Source of the DNA: JANYJJ01 sp038241115
GTDB lineage: Bacteria > Pseudomonadota > Gammaproteobacteria > Burkholderiales > Burkholderiaceae_C
DNA length: 26,224 nucleotides
Assembly: GCA_038241115.1 (NCBI GenBank)
Contig: JBBRGA010000032.1
Coordinates: 1-26,224, forward strand
Direction: 5' to 3'
The translations under genes and the position numbers were made by a program. This document shows positions 6,430-14,488 of this stretch, one piece after another. Every line of letters begins with the position of its first letter. The first letter of the stretch is position 1. The notes under the pieces were generated by a model that was given only the letters and a program-made list of their open reading frames with translations, did not search any database and was not told the DNA's origin.

Positions 6430-8320
6430 AAACATGCGCGCCTTGCGCGAACTGCGGTTCATATAAACGCTGCCGATTGGCCTGCATCAACTGGTCGGCA
6501 GCCCGGCTGGCTTCACGCGTTGCTTCGCGCATGGCGATAGGACCCTGCGTGGCGGCAAATATCAAATTCACGTCGCTGGCGTCGATGCGGTAAGCGGTGC
6601 CTGCGCTGGGTCGCAGTGCGCGCTGCACCAGGGCATGGGCGCTCAGACGGTGCCAGTCTTCCGGCACACGCTGACCATTCGCCACCACCGTGACCGGCAG
6701 CTTGTGACGAATCAGGGCGTCCAGGGCGGGGCCCAATTTCACGGCCTCGTCGAGCTTGGACAGCACGATGCCTTTGGCCTGGCTGGCCCGGTAGGACAGC
6801 AGCACGTCTTCGGTGGTTTCGCCTTGCGCCGCAGCGTTGATGACCAGCAGTTTCTGGATCGAGCGGTGGCTCAGCATGTCGAGCAGTTCACGGGTGCGGC
6901 TGTCGCGCTGCGCCATGCCGGCGGTGTCGATCAGCACCATTTTTTTGGCGCTGAGCAGTTCCAGCAAATCTTCCAGCGAGGCGCGGTCGTGCGCGGTGTG
7001 CACCGGCACGCCGAGGATGCGGCCGTAGGTGCGAAGTTGTTCATGGGCACCCACCCGGTAAGCGTCCAGGGTGATCAAGCCGAGGTGCGTGGCACCGTGT
7101 TTGCTGGCGAAGGCCGCTGCCAACTTGGCGGTGCTGGTGGTCTTGCCCACGCCGGTTGAACCGATAAGGGCGTAGACGCCTCCTTGGTCTTCAAGCGACA
7201 ACTCGGCTTCGGCCGTGAGCAAGTTGCGCTCGAGCACGCTGCTGACCCAAGCCGCTTCGTCCGTGACTTCGGGCCCCATGCCGTCTGTCAATTTGCGGAT
7301 GAGAGCGGGCGAGAAGCCGCAATCAAGCAGGCGTTGCGCCAGACGCGCATGCGCGGGTTGACGCTGCAATTTATCGACGAAGGCCAAGGTATCGAAGCGG
7401 TCTTCGATGAGGCCCTTCATGGCGCGCAGCTCGATCATCATGTCTTGCTGTTCGCGCTGCGGTGCGGCGCCTTGCGCTTGAAATGAAGTTTGCAACGAAG
7501 CGTGCAACGACGTGCGCATGGAATCTGCTGCGGTGGGGTACAGCGCCGCCTGCACGGCGGAGCGATGCAGCGGCTGCGTGTCGGCCAAAGTAGGAACGGC
7601 CGCTTGCGGTTGGTACGCGGCTTGGTGCGCGGCTTGGTAAGGGTCTGAATAAACAGGCGCCGAGGATGCGGTGGAAGTCGCGCTGGAAGATGAAGCAAAT
7701 TGCGCACGTGGGGTCACGCGGCCGGCGGCTTCAGGCCCGAAGCGAATCTGATCGCGCAAAACGGGTGGCTCACGGAATTTGGCGGGCAAGGCTTTGGGCT
7801 TGATGAAGGGCGCAGCTTCTGCCATCACAGGCTCAACGCGGCGCGCCGTTGGGTTGGACGCAGCGGCAGGCGCAGCGCTGGACGCACCGGCTGGCCTACC
7901 GGCAGACGCAACCGCGGACGCGGTGCCTGTTGGCGCACTGGCAGCTTCGGCGGCGGGGGACTTGAGAGCTGCGCTGCGACGGCGCAGCATGCGCTCGCGA
8001 ACATAGTCTTGAAACGACAGCGTGCTCATCGACAAACGCTCGACGTCGCTGGCCACCGACCCTGCAGCGGCCACTGAATTGGTTGGGGCGGATTTGGCCG
8101 CTTCAAATTTTGGCGTGCTCACTTTGGCAGCCTCGCTTGAGGCCCCATGCGCCGATGAATAGCGCTGAATCTGCTCGATGCTGGCGGGCGACATGGCCAG
8201 TACTTCGACACCCTCGGCGCAGGGCTGTGTGGACAGCACGACTGCGTCGTCTCCCAAGGCCTGACGCACCAGAGCCAAGGCATCGCGCGAGCTGCGCGCA
8301 GTGAATCGACGAACGTTCAT
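6428..8320 (-). CDS. flhF: flagellar SRP-like GTPase FlhF
   Basis: Signal-recognition-particle-type GTPase that sets the polar position of flagella. The 630-residue protein has an N-terminal basic domain (MNVRRFTARSSRDALALVRQ and onward), then a long Ala/Pro/Ser-rich linker to about residue 270. The NG domain follows, with G1 GSTGVGKTT at 387-395, the DAYR block typical of SRP GTPases, G3 LIDTAG and G4 as SKLD. All key nucleotide-binding motifs are intact. The start is well supported: GGAG at 8328-8331 lies 7 bases before ATG at 8320. It overlaps the upstream small ORF by 4 bases (ATGA). At over 600 residues it is longer than many FlhF proteins because of the linker. Confidence 0.96.
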   Translation of the reverse strand: MNVRRFTARSSRDALALVRQALGDDAVVLSTQPCAEGVEVLAMSPASIEQIQRYSSAHGASSEAAKVSTPKFEAAKSAPTNSVAAAGSVASDVERLSMSTLSFQDYVRERMLRRRSAALKSPAAEAASAPTGTASAVASAGRPAGASSAAPAAASNPTARRVEPVMAEAAPFIKPKALPAKFREPPVLRDQIRFGPEAAGRVTPRAQFASSSSATSTASSAPVYSDPYQAAHQAAYQPQAAVPTLADTQPLHRSAVQAALYPTAADSMRTSLHASLQTSFQAQGAAPQREQQDMMIELRAMKGLIEDRFDTLAFVDKLQRQPAHARLAQRLLDCGFSPALIRKLTDGMGPEVTDEAAWVSSVLERNLLTAEAELSLEDQGGVYALIGSTGVGKTTSTAKLAAAFASKHGATHLGLITLDAYRVGAHEQLRTYGRILGVPVHTAHDRASLEDLLELLSAKKMVLIDTAGMAQRDSRTRELLDMLSHRSIQKLLVINAAAQGETTEDVLLSYRASQAKGIVLSKLDEAVKLGPALDALIRHKLPVTVVANGQRVPEDWHRLSAHALVQRALRPSAGTAYRIDASDVNLIFAATQGPIAMREATREASRAADQLMQANRQRLYEPQFAQGAHV

Positions 8321-8454
8321 GTCAAGTCTCCAGCATGAGGTGAGGGGCTAACGAGCGGACAAAAGAGCGGGCAAAACAAAGAACAAACCAAACGGCAAAC
8401 CAGCGGGCAAAGCGGTTCAGCAAAAAAGTCAAAAGCACAGCCGGGCCGCGTCAT
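8317..8454 (-). CDS. 45-codon small ORF filling the flhA-flhF junction, Cys-repeat hydrophobic peptide
   Basis: Not a recognised gene. ATG at 8454 overlaps the flhA stop (ATGA) and its TGA overlaps the flhF ATG (ATGA), so it spans the gap exactly. GGAG at 8462-8465 lies 7 bases upstream of the ATG, the same geometry as at flhF. The peptide has five cysteines at strict four-residue spacing (16, 20, 24, 28, 32) inside a hydrophobic LCPLVCRLVC-type repeat. This repeat is encoded by a degenerate 12-base DNA array. Possible roles are a translational coupler that lets ribosomes reach flhF, or a small membrane peptide. It could also be a chance frame created by repeat expansion, in which case the overlaps and Shine-Dalgarno are coincidental. 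Confidence 0.5.
   Translation of the reverse strand: MTRPGCAFDFFAEPLCPLVCRLVCSLFCPLFCPLVSPSPHAGDLT
8341..8412 (-). repeat. degenerate 12-bp tandem array (six units) before flhF
   Basis: On the minus strand the units at 8401-8412, 8389-8400, 8377-8388, 8365-8376, 8353-8364 and 8341-8352 follow a (C/G/T)TTTG(C/T)CCGCT(G/C) pattern, the last unit being most diverged. The period equals four codons, so it keeps the small ORF in frame. Confidence 0.8.
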
Positions 8455-10535
8455 GTGAGCGCTCCGATGACTGAAGCGATGCGGATGGAATGGGTTTCTG
8501 GAATCTCGCTGTGAGCCAGCACCCGAAGGCGCGGCGCGGCACGCTTGAGCAAACGCGCCACAGGAGCGCGAATGCTGTCGGGCACCAGCAGACAAGCAGG
8601 CAGGCCCAAGTCCTCCTGGCGTTTGGCGCTGCTCACCGCGTTGCGGGTCAGGGTGTCGGCCACACCGGGGTCGAGTGCGGCCCCGTGCGGTGAATTGAGG
8701 GCTTGGCTGACGATGCGCTCCAGCTCGGGCTCCAGCGCAATCACGTCCAACTCTTTGGCGGGGCCATAGATTTGCTGAACGATGGCGGGGGCCAAATGAA
8801 TACGGATGCGGCGGGCCAGCTCGCCCGGGTCGGTAACTATTGCCGCGTGTTCGGCCAGGCTTTCCACAATCGAGCGCATGTCGCGGATGTGCACGCCTTC
8901 TTCGAGGAGAAGTTGCAACACCTTTTGCAAAGCAGCGATACCGACCATTTTGGGAACCACGTCCTCGATCAATTTAGGGGCCAGCTTGGTCACGTGTTCC
9001 ACGAGCTGCTGGGTCTCTACGCGGCCTAGTAATTTGGCTGCGTGCATTTGCATCAAGTGTGAAAGATGGGTCGCCACGACAGTCGAGCAATCAACCACCG
9101 TAAACCCGCTCATTTGGGCCGACTCGCGCTGGCGGTCTTCAATCCAGACCGCAGGCAAACCGAACGCGGGGTCTGTTGTGGGCGTGCCGATGAGCTGCAC
9201 ACTCGCGCCGCCCGGGTTGATGGCCAGCCACATGCCGGGAAAGGCCTCGCCCTCACCCACCACCGCGCCGCGCAGCGTCAGGCGGTACATACTGGGCTTG
9301 AGCTCGAGGTTGTCGCGTATGTGAACCGGCGGCGGCAAAAACCCGACGTCTTGTGCAAACTTTTTGCGCACACCTTTGATGCGCGTCAGCAGGTCGCCTT
9401 CGCGCTGTTTGTCGACCAGCGCAATCAGGCGGTAGCCCACTTCCATGCCCAGCGTGTCGACGGGTTGAAGGTCGTCCCAGCTGGCTTCGGCGTTCGGCTC
9501 AGGCGGCGGCGCGGGGCGCGCTGGTTCGGTCTTGGCACGCTGGTCACGAGCGCGCATCCAGTAGGCAAAGTAGCCCAAGCCGCTTGCCAGTGCCAAAAAC
9601 ACCAAATGAGGCATGCCTGGAATCAAGCCCAGCGAGCCGATGACACCCGCAGTGACGGCCAGTGAACGCGGCGAGTTGAAGATTTGCTGGGCGATCTGCG
9701 TGCCCACGTCTTTGTCTTTGCCCACACGCGACACCACCATCGCCGCGGCCACCGAGATGAGCAGCGCCGGGATTTGCGCCACCAGCGCATCACCCACGGC
9801 CAGCAGGATGTAGCTGTCTGCGGCCTGCGCAGCGCTGAGGTCGTGCTGGGCAATGCCGATGATGAAGCCGCCAATGATGTTGATGAACAGAATCAACAGG
9901 CCGGCAATCGCGTCTCCGCGCACAAACTTGCTCGCACCGTCCATGGAGCCAAAAAATTCGGCCTCGTCGCCGACTTCCGCGCGCCGGCGTTTGGCTTCTT
10001 TCTCATCGATGGTGCCGGCGTTCAAGTCGGCGTCGATGGCCATTTGCTTGCCGGGCATGGCGTCCAATGCGAAGCGCGCTCCCACCTCGGCAATTCGCTC
10101 GGCACCCTTGGTCACCACGATGAAGTTGATGATCACGATGATGGCGAACACGATCAAACCGACTGCGAAGTTGCCGCCGATCAAAAAGTGGCCAAAAGAC
10201 TCAATGACGGCGCCGGCCGCGCCAGGCCCTGTATGACCCTCCATCAGCACCACGCGGCTGGACGCAACGTTCAGCGACAAGCGCAGCAAGGTGGTGAGCA
10301 AAATCACCGTCGGGAAGGCCGCAAAGTCGAGCGGGCGCACCATGTAGGACGCCACCATCATCACCATCAGCGCCATCGCGATGTTGAAGGTGAAGAACAC
10401 GTCCAGCGCAAACGCCGGCAGCGGCAGCACCATCATCGCCAGCACCATGACGATGAACAGCGGCGCCATGAGACCACGGATGGCGGCGGCGTTGGGCCCC
10501 AACCAGGCTTGCAACTTTTGAATCAATGCGTTCAT
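8451..10535 (-). CDS. flhA: flagellar type III export gate protein FlhA
   Basis: Inner-membrane component of the flagellar export gate. The 694-residue length is normal. The N-terminal half contains about eight membrane segments, and the FHIPEP-type block is present (LLRLSLNVASSRVVL, then a glycine-rich GHFLIGGNFAVGLIVF). The charged cytoplasmic loop with GMDGASKFVRGDAIAG is typical. The C-terminal cytoplasmic domain (from about residue 340) is complete and ends near EIPETHSIRIASVIGALT. ATG at 10535 overlaps the flhB stop by 4 bases (ATGA), so translation is probably coupled. Downstream, its stop overlaps a small ORF in the same way. Confidence 0.97.
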   Translation of the reverse strand: MNALIQKLQAWLGPNAAAIRGLMAPLFIVMVLAMMVLPLPAFALDVFFTFNIAMALMVMMVASYMVRPLDFAAFPTVILLTTLLRLSLNVASSRVVLMEGHTGPGAAGAVIESFGHFLIGGNFAVGLIVFAIIVIINFIVVTKGAERIAEVGARFALDAMPGKQMAIDADLNAGTIDEKEAKRRRAEVGDEAEFFGSMDGASKFVRGDAIAGLLILFINIIGGFIIGIAQHDLSAAQAADSYILLAVGDALVAQIPALLISVAAAMVVSRVGKDKDVGTQIAQQIFNSPRSLAVTAGVIGSLGLIPGMPHLVFLALASGLGYFAYWMRARDQRAKTEPARPAPPPEPNAEASWDDLQPVDTLGMEVGYRLIALVDKQREGDLLTRIKGVRKKFAQDVGFLPPPVHIRDNLELKPSMYRLTLRGAVVGEGEAFPGMWLAINPGGASVQLIGTPTTDPAFGLPAVWIEDRQRESAQMSGFTVVDCSTVVATHLSHLMQMHAAKLLGRVETQQLVEHVTKLAPKLIEDVVPKMVGIAALQKVLQLLLEEGVHIRDMRSIVESLAEHAAIVTDPGELARRIRIHLAPAIVQQIYGPAKELDVIALEPELERIVSQALNSPHGAALDPGVADTLTRNAVSSAKRQEDLGLPACLLVPDSIRAPVARLLKRAAPRLRVLAHSEIPETHSIRIASVIGALT
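8462..8465 (-). promoter_or_regulatory. Shine-Dalgarno GGAG for the small ORF before flhF
   Basis: GGAG with a 7-base spacer to ATG at 8454, located inside the last codons of flhA. The same motif and spacer occur at the flhF start (8328-8331). This supports real initiation at the small ORF. Confidence 0.5.
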
Positions 10536-11698
10536 TCAGCAGTGCTCACGGTGGGCTTGAATTGGGGATCGTTGTGTGGATCAAGTTCGCTTGGAACATT
10601 CAGCGCCGGCAAAGCAGCAGGTGCTACGCCCTGCCCCGAAAGCGCGGCGCGCAGTTGGTACACATAAGCCAGCACTTGTGCGACTGCGGCAAACAACGCC
10701 GCCGGCACTTCGTGGTCAAGCTCGGCGTGGGCATACAAGGCACGCGCCAGCACGGGCGCTTGCAGCACCGGCACTTCGGCGCCGTTGGCGATGTCGCGAA
10801 TGCGCATGGCCATCAGGTCAGCCCCTTTGGCGACCACGCGCGGCGCGCCCATGCTGTTTTCGTCGTACTTCAACGCCACGGCGTAGTGGGTGGGGTTCAT
10901 CACCACCAAGTCGGCTTTGGGCACGGCGGCCAACATGCGCTTGTTGGCGAGGGCGCGCATGCGCGACTTGAGCTTGGCTTTGATTTCAGCGTTGCCTTCG
11001 ACCTCTTTGTGCTCCTGTTTGGCCTCGGCCGCGCTCATGCGCAAACGCTGCGCCATCAAGAAGCGCTGCAAAGGCGCATCGACGGCGGCAAACACCGCCA
11101 AAACCAAGATCAGCAGCAGCAAGCCGTTCAAGATGATGTTGCCCATGTGCGGCAGCGCAGCGGGCACGGCCATGCCCAGCATGCTGTTGAAGTCTTCGAT
11201 GTGAAGTTTCAAATACAGCGCGGCGATGACGCCCAGCATCAACGCCAGGCCTGAGGCTTTGAAGGCTTCAATCATCTGGTGCTTGGAGAACAAGCGCATC
11301 ACCCCCGACAGCGGGTTGAGCTTGCTGAAAGTCGGCATCAGCGGCTTCCAAGTCCAGTTCCAGCCGCCCACGGCCACGTTGCCCAGAACGGCGGCCAAAG
11401 CAATCAGTGCACCGAAAGGAATCACGCTCAACAGCCAGCGCGTTGAGAGCGCGCTCAGGTGTTCGCCCATGGATTTGGTGCTGGTCAGCACATCGGCGTT
11501 GAAGCGCAAACCGCTCGACAGCAAGTCGCGCATCCAGTTGAGGGCCTGAGGCGCAAGCGCCACCAGCAGCGCGCCGCCACCCGCGATCACCAGAAGGTGA
11601 CCTAAATCACGCGATCGCGCCACCTGTCCGTCTGCGCGGGCCTTGGCCAGCTTGCGGGGCGATGCGGGAAGCGTTTTGTCTTGAGAGTCGGAGGCCAT
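10532..11698 (-). CDS. flhB: flagellar type III export switch protein FlhB
   Basis: Membrane protein that switches export from rod/hook to filament substrates. The N-terminus (KTLPASPRKLAKARADGQVARSRDL) matches the family opening, followed by four membrane segments. The autocleavage site NPTH is intact at residues 268-271, so cleavage between Asn268 and Pro269 is expected. The downstream GAPRVVAKG block is also typical. The 388-residue length is normal. First gene of the minus-strand flagellar run; the Shine-Dalgarno is weak and no clear sigma-28 or sigma-54 promoter is seen in the 220 bases upstream. Confidence 0.97.
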   Translation of the reverse strand: MASDSQDKTLPASPRKLAKARADGQVARSRDLGHLLVIAGGGALLVALAPQALNWMRDLLSSGLRFNADVLTSTKSMGEHLSALSTRWLLSVIPFGALIALAAVLGNVAVGGWNWTWKPLMPTFSKLNPLSGVMRLFSKHQMIEAFKASGLALMLGVIAALYLKLHIEDFNSMLGMAVPAALPHMGNIILNGLLLLILVLAVFAAVDAPLQRFLMAQRLRMSAAEAKQEHKEVEGNAEIKAKLKSRMRALANKRMLAAVPKADLVVMNPTHYAVALKYDENSMGAPRVVAKGADLMAMRIRDIANGAEVPVLQAPVLARALYAHAELDHEVPAALFAAVAQVLAYVYQLRAALSGQGVAPAALPALNVPSELDPHNDPQFKPTVSTAE

Positions 11699-11886
11699 GC
11701 GGAAGCAAAAGTGGCGTCATGAATAACGCTGCACCATTGTTCCGGGGCGTGTCGAAAACTTGAGGGGGATAAGACGGGCGAAGGCGGGCCAGTTCGCCGC
11801 TTGGGCTGGACCAAAACGTTCAGCGCCGGCCAGCTTTCTTGAACCTAAAAAGGCGAGACCAACCGCTCTCAGCCGTCGGGAGGTCA

Positions 11887-11909
11887 GCTCTCCCCGCCTT
11901 GGGGAGAGC
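11887..11909 (-). terminator. hairpin downstream of the substrate-binding protein gene
   Basis: GCTCTCCCC (11887-11895) pairs perfectly with GGGGAGAGC (11901-11909) across a 5-base loop, 10 bases beyond the stop of the minus-strand gene. There is no T-run, so it is either a weak terminator or an mRNA-stabilising stem. Confidence 0.45.
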
Positions 11910-11918
11910 GTCAAACCA

Positions 11919-13499
11919 TCACTTCACAGAAATCCAGTTCCATTCCAACCAATTGTCTGCACGGTGAACCAGCGTGACGTTCGAGCGCGCGCCCCACGGA
12001 ATCACTTGACGGTGCAGCGGCAAATTGTTGACTTCGGCGTTGTGCTCTTTCAGCGCGGAGCGAATCATCTGCTCGCGCTTTTTAGGATCGCCTTCTTTGC
12101 TGGACGCGGTGGCAAATTCGTCGAGCTTCACATTTTTGAAGCCGCCGAAGTTCCATGAGCCCACCCCGCCCTCGCCGCGGCTGCGCAGCACCGGCGTGAG
12201 CGTGCTTTCGGCGTCAGTGCTGGCACCGCCCCAACCCAGCATGTACAGCGAGGTGTCGAACTTTTGCACTTTGGGGAAGTAAGTGGCGCGCGGCATCGCG
12301 TTCAGACGAATCTTCACGTTCAGCTTGGACCACATCACGGCCAGCGTCTGGCAAATTTCTTCATCGTTGATGTAGCGGTTATTGGGGCAATCCATCGTGA
12401 CTTCAAAGCCTTGCGGATAGCCGGCGTCGATCATCAACTTCTTGGCGCCTTCCAAGTCATACGACCGGCGGCCTTCAATGGCCGGGTCGTTGAACGCGGC
12501 CAAGGGTGACGGGGTGATGCCGCCGGTGGGGAATGCCTGGCCGCGCATCAACTTGCTGCGGATGGTTTCAATGTCAATGGAGTCGTACAGCGCTTTGCGC
12601 ACCCGAATGTCTTTGAACGGGTTTTTGCCTTTGACGTTGCTGTACAGCAACTCGTCGCGCGCCTGGTCCATGCCGATGAAGATGATGCGGTTCTCGGGGC
12701 CCTCGATGATCTTCACGCCGGGCGATGCGCGCAGGCGGGCCACATCTTGCGGTGCGGGGTCAAGGATGAAATCCAGCTCGCCCGACAACAACGCGGCCAC
12801 GCGGGTGGCGTCACTCTTGATCGGGGTGTAGATCACTTCTTGCACATTGCCGTCAACCGGCCCCCACCAGGCGGGGTTGCGCTTGAACACGGTTTTCACG
12901 TCCGGTTGACGCGATACCAACATGAAAGGCCCGGTGCCGTTGGCATTGAAAGTGGCAAAGCCTTCTTCCTTGTTTTTGTAGTCAATCGCCTTGGTGGCTT
13001 TGTTTTTTTCGCTCCAGACCTTGCTCATGATCTGGATGGTGGCAATGTGCTCCAGGAACACCGGGTTCACGTCTTTGGTTTTGAACTCGACCGTGAGGTT
13101 GTCGATCTTGGTGGGTTCGCCCACGGCATTCGCATACACCTTGATGTCCGACGTTCCCTCGCGCGCGCGGATCACTGAATAAACCACGTCGTCGGCTGTG
13201 AAAGGCGTTCCGTCGTGAAACTTCACATTCGGACGCAGCTTGAAGCGCCACTGCGTGGGCGACAGCTGCTGCCACTCGGTCGCCAAGGTGGGCGTGAGCA
13301 TCAGTTTTTTATCGCGCGAGACCAGCAACTCATAAACCTGACCGTTGATGGAGTTGGTGAGCGACTCGTTTTGCGAGTGCGGGTCCATGGTCTGCGCATC
13401 GCCCTGGCTGGCCCAGCGGAGGGTTTGCGCCTGAGAAGGCAGGGCCAAAAAAGCAGCAAATGCAGTCGCGATTGATCTGGCTACAAACAGGCGTTTCAT
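11919..13499 (-). CDS. ABC transporter substrate-binding protein, dipeptide/oligopeptide type (SBP_bac_5)
   Basis: Periplasmic binding protein for peptides or a related solute, DppA/OppA family. A signal peptide (basic start, hydrophobic stretch, cleavage near SQAQ) is followed by the family opening LRWASQGDAQTMDPHSQ. The conserved VKFHDGTPFTADDVVYS block comes next, then NGTGPFMLVS, VRKALYDSIDIETI and a C-terminal aromatic-rich end. About 526 residues is the normal size. ATG at 13499 is preferred over GTG at 13505 because GGAG lies 5 bases upstream of the ATG. No permease or ATPase genes lie nearby, so it is either an orphan receptor or works with a transporter encoded elsewhere. The ligand cannot be told from sequence. 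Confidence 0.93.
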   Translation of the reverse strand: MKRLFVARSIATAFAAFLALPSQAQTLRWASQGDAQTMDPHSQNESLTNSINGQVYELLVSRDKKLMLTPTLATEWQQLSPTQWRFKLRPNVKFHDGTPFTADDVVYSVIRAREGTSDIKVYANAVGEPTKIDNLTVEFKTKDVNPVFLEHIATIQIMSKVWSEKNKATKAIDYKNKEEGFATFNANGTGPFMLVSRQPDVKTVFKRNPAWWGPVDGNVQEVIYTPIKSDATRVAALLSGELDFILDPAPQDVARLRASPGVKIIEGPENRIIFIGMDQARDELLYSNVKGKNPFKDIRVRKALYDSIDIETIRSKLMRGQAFPTGGITPSPLAAFNDPAIEGRRSYDLEGAKKLMIDAGYPQGFEVTMDCPNNRYINDEEICQTLAVMWSKLNVKIRLNAMPRATYFPKVQKFDTSLYMLGWGGASTDAESTLTPVLRSRGEGGVGSWNFGGFKNVKLDEFATASSKEGDPKKREQMIRSALKEHNAEVNNLPLHRQVIPWGARSNVTLVHRADNWLEWNWISVK

Positions 13500-13597
13500 G
13501 GGCACTCCAGCGGCGTTGAAAAAGAGCCGCAGTGTAGGGCCGACTTGCCAACTTCGTCACGACAGAAAAGCCTTGCTCGGTTGCCGACGGCGCGGAA

Positions 13598-13626
13598 ATG
13601 AAAAAGGCCACTCGTTGAGTGGCCTT
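13598..13626 (-). terminator. Rho-independent terminator of the cytochrome c gene
   Basis: A perfect 10-bp stem, AAGGCCACTC (13604-13613) with GAGTGGCCTT (13617-13626), and a 3-base loop. On the minus strand it is followed by a T-run, about 34 bases past the cytochrome stop codon. A textbook intrinsic terminator separating this gene from the binding-protein gene. Confidence 0.9.
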
Positions 13627-13659
13627 GATACAAAGATCCAGAAGCCCGACGTCGGCGGA

Positions 13660-14358
13660 TCAGCGGAATCGGGGCTGCGCGACTGTCTTCAACTCGCCGT
13701 CCAAAGAGCCGATGTACTTGGCCATGTCTTTGAGCTCGGCGTGCGTGTACAGCTTGGCCAAGCCGCTCATCACCGCGTGGGCGCGGCCCACCTGCGGGTT
13801 GCCTTCGGTTTGGTAGGCTTTCAAGGCGACATACAGGTAGTCAGCGTGTTGACCCGCCAGCTTGGGATATGTGCCGTCAATGGGTTTGCTGTAGTTTTCG
13901 CCGTGGCACGACACGCAGTTCGCTTTTTTCACCAACTCGGCAACCCGCGTTGAAGGCTCTTCAGCCTTTGCAGACAGCACTTTGGCGCCTTTCGTCTGGC
14001 TTTCGTAATAAACGGCCAGATCCGCCATGTCCTGCTCAGTCAGTGTGGCTGCGATGCCGCGCATGGTGGGGTGCTTGCGGTCGCCCTTTTTGTAGGCAGC
14101 CAGTGCAGCGGCGATGTACTTCGCGTTTTGGCCCGCGATCATCGGCACCTTGTGAATTTCTGGAAAGCTGGCCTGGTACAGCGGAATGCCGTGGCAGCCG
14201 ATGCACATGGCCGCTTTTTTGTCCCCTGCTGCCGGGTCGCCTGCCTTGGCGTCCTGGGCCACAGCCAACGAGGGCAGGCCAAGAGCCATGCTCAAAACCA
14301 CGCTTGTGGCCACGTTCAAAGCCAACGAGACAAGCGACGTAAAGGTCAGTTTTTTCAT
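13660..14358 (-). CDS. di-haem cytochrome c4-like protein
   Basis: Periplasmic electron carrier with two covalently bound haems. After a signal peptide ending near LAVAQ (residue 35), the first CxxCH is CIGCH at 52-56 and the second is CVSCH at 148-152. Each half has a later Met in a small-residue context (HPTMRG, HAVMSG) suited as the sixth haem ligand. The duplicated architecture and 232-residue length fit the cytochrome c4 family. ATG at 14358 was chosen; a TTG 21 bases upstream is less likely. It probably passes electrons to a terminal oxidase, but no oxidase genes are present here. A candidate promoter lies upstream and a strong terminator downstream, so it is probably a single-gene unit. 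Confidence 0.92.
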   Translation of the reverse strand: MKKLTFTSLVSLALNVATSVVLSMALGLPSLAVAQDAKAGDPAAGDKKAAMCIGCHGIPLYQASFPEIHKVPMIAGQNAKYIAAALAAYKKGDRKHPTMRGIAATLTEQDMADLAVYYESQTKGAKVLSAKAEEPSTRVAELVKKANCVSCHGENYSKPIDGTYPKLAGQHADYLYVALKAYQTEGNPQVGRAHAVMSGLAKLYTHAELKDMAKYIGSLDGELKTVAQPRFR

Positions 14359-14390
14359 GTTCTGCAACGGTTCAATCAAGGCAACCGATG

Positions 14391-14396
14391 ATTATA
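14391..14396 (-). promoter_or_regulatory. candidate -10 box (TATAAT) for the cytochrome c gene
   Basis: The minus strand reads a perfect TATAAT here, about 33 bases upstream of the ATG at 14358. The -35 region at normal spacing is poor (AGGTCA-like). The 130-base region is shared with the divergent moxR gene. Confidence 0.4.
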
Positions 14397-14488
14397 AAGG
14401 CGCACCTTATACTGACCTTTCAGCTGCGAAATCGCCGTTAAAACAACCCGTAAAGCGCCTCGCTTTCACCGTCAAAGGCCAGCTCTTC

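Noticed and set aside
9684..10667. 327-codon plus-strand frame opposite flhA
   Set aside because: Extreme His/Arg/Gln composition typical of antisense frames to membrane-protein genes; flhA is unambiguous.
11717..11914. 65-codon minus-strand frame upstream of flhB
   Set aside because: No Shine-Dalgarno, no family resemblance, and it begins in the hairpin following the binding-protein gene; left as intergenic.
14186..14488. Upstream extension of the moxR frame
   Set aside because: It overlaps the cytochrome c gene in antisense; MoxR homology starts at the ATG at 14489.
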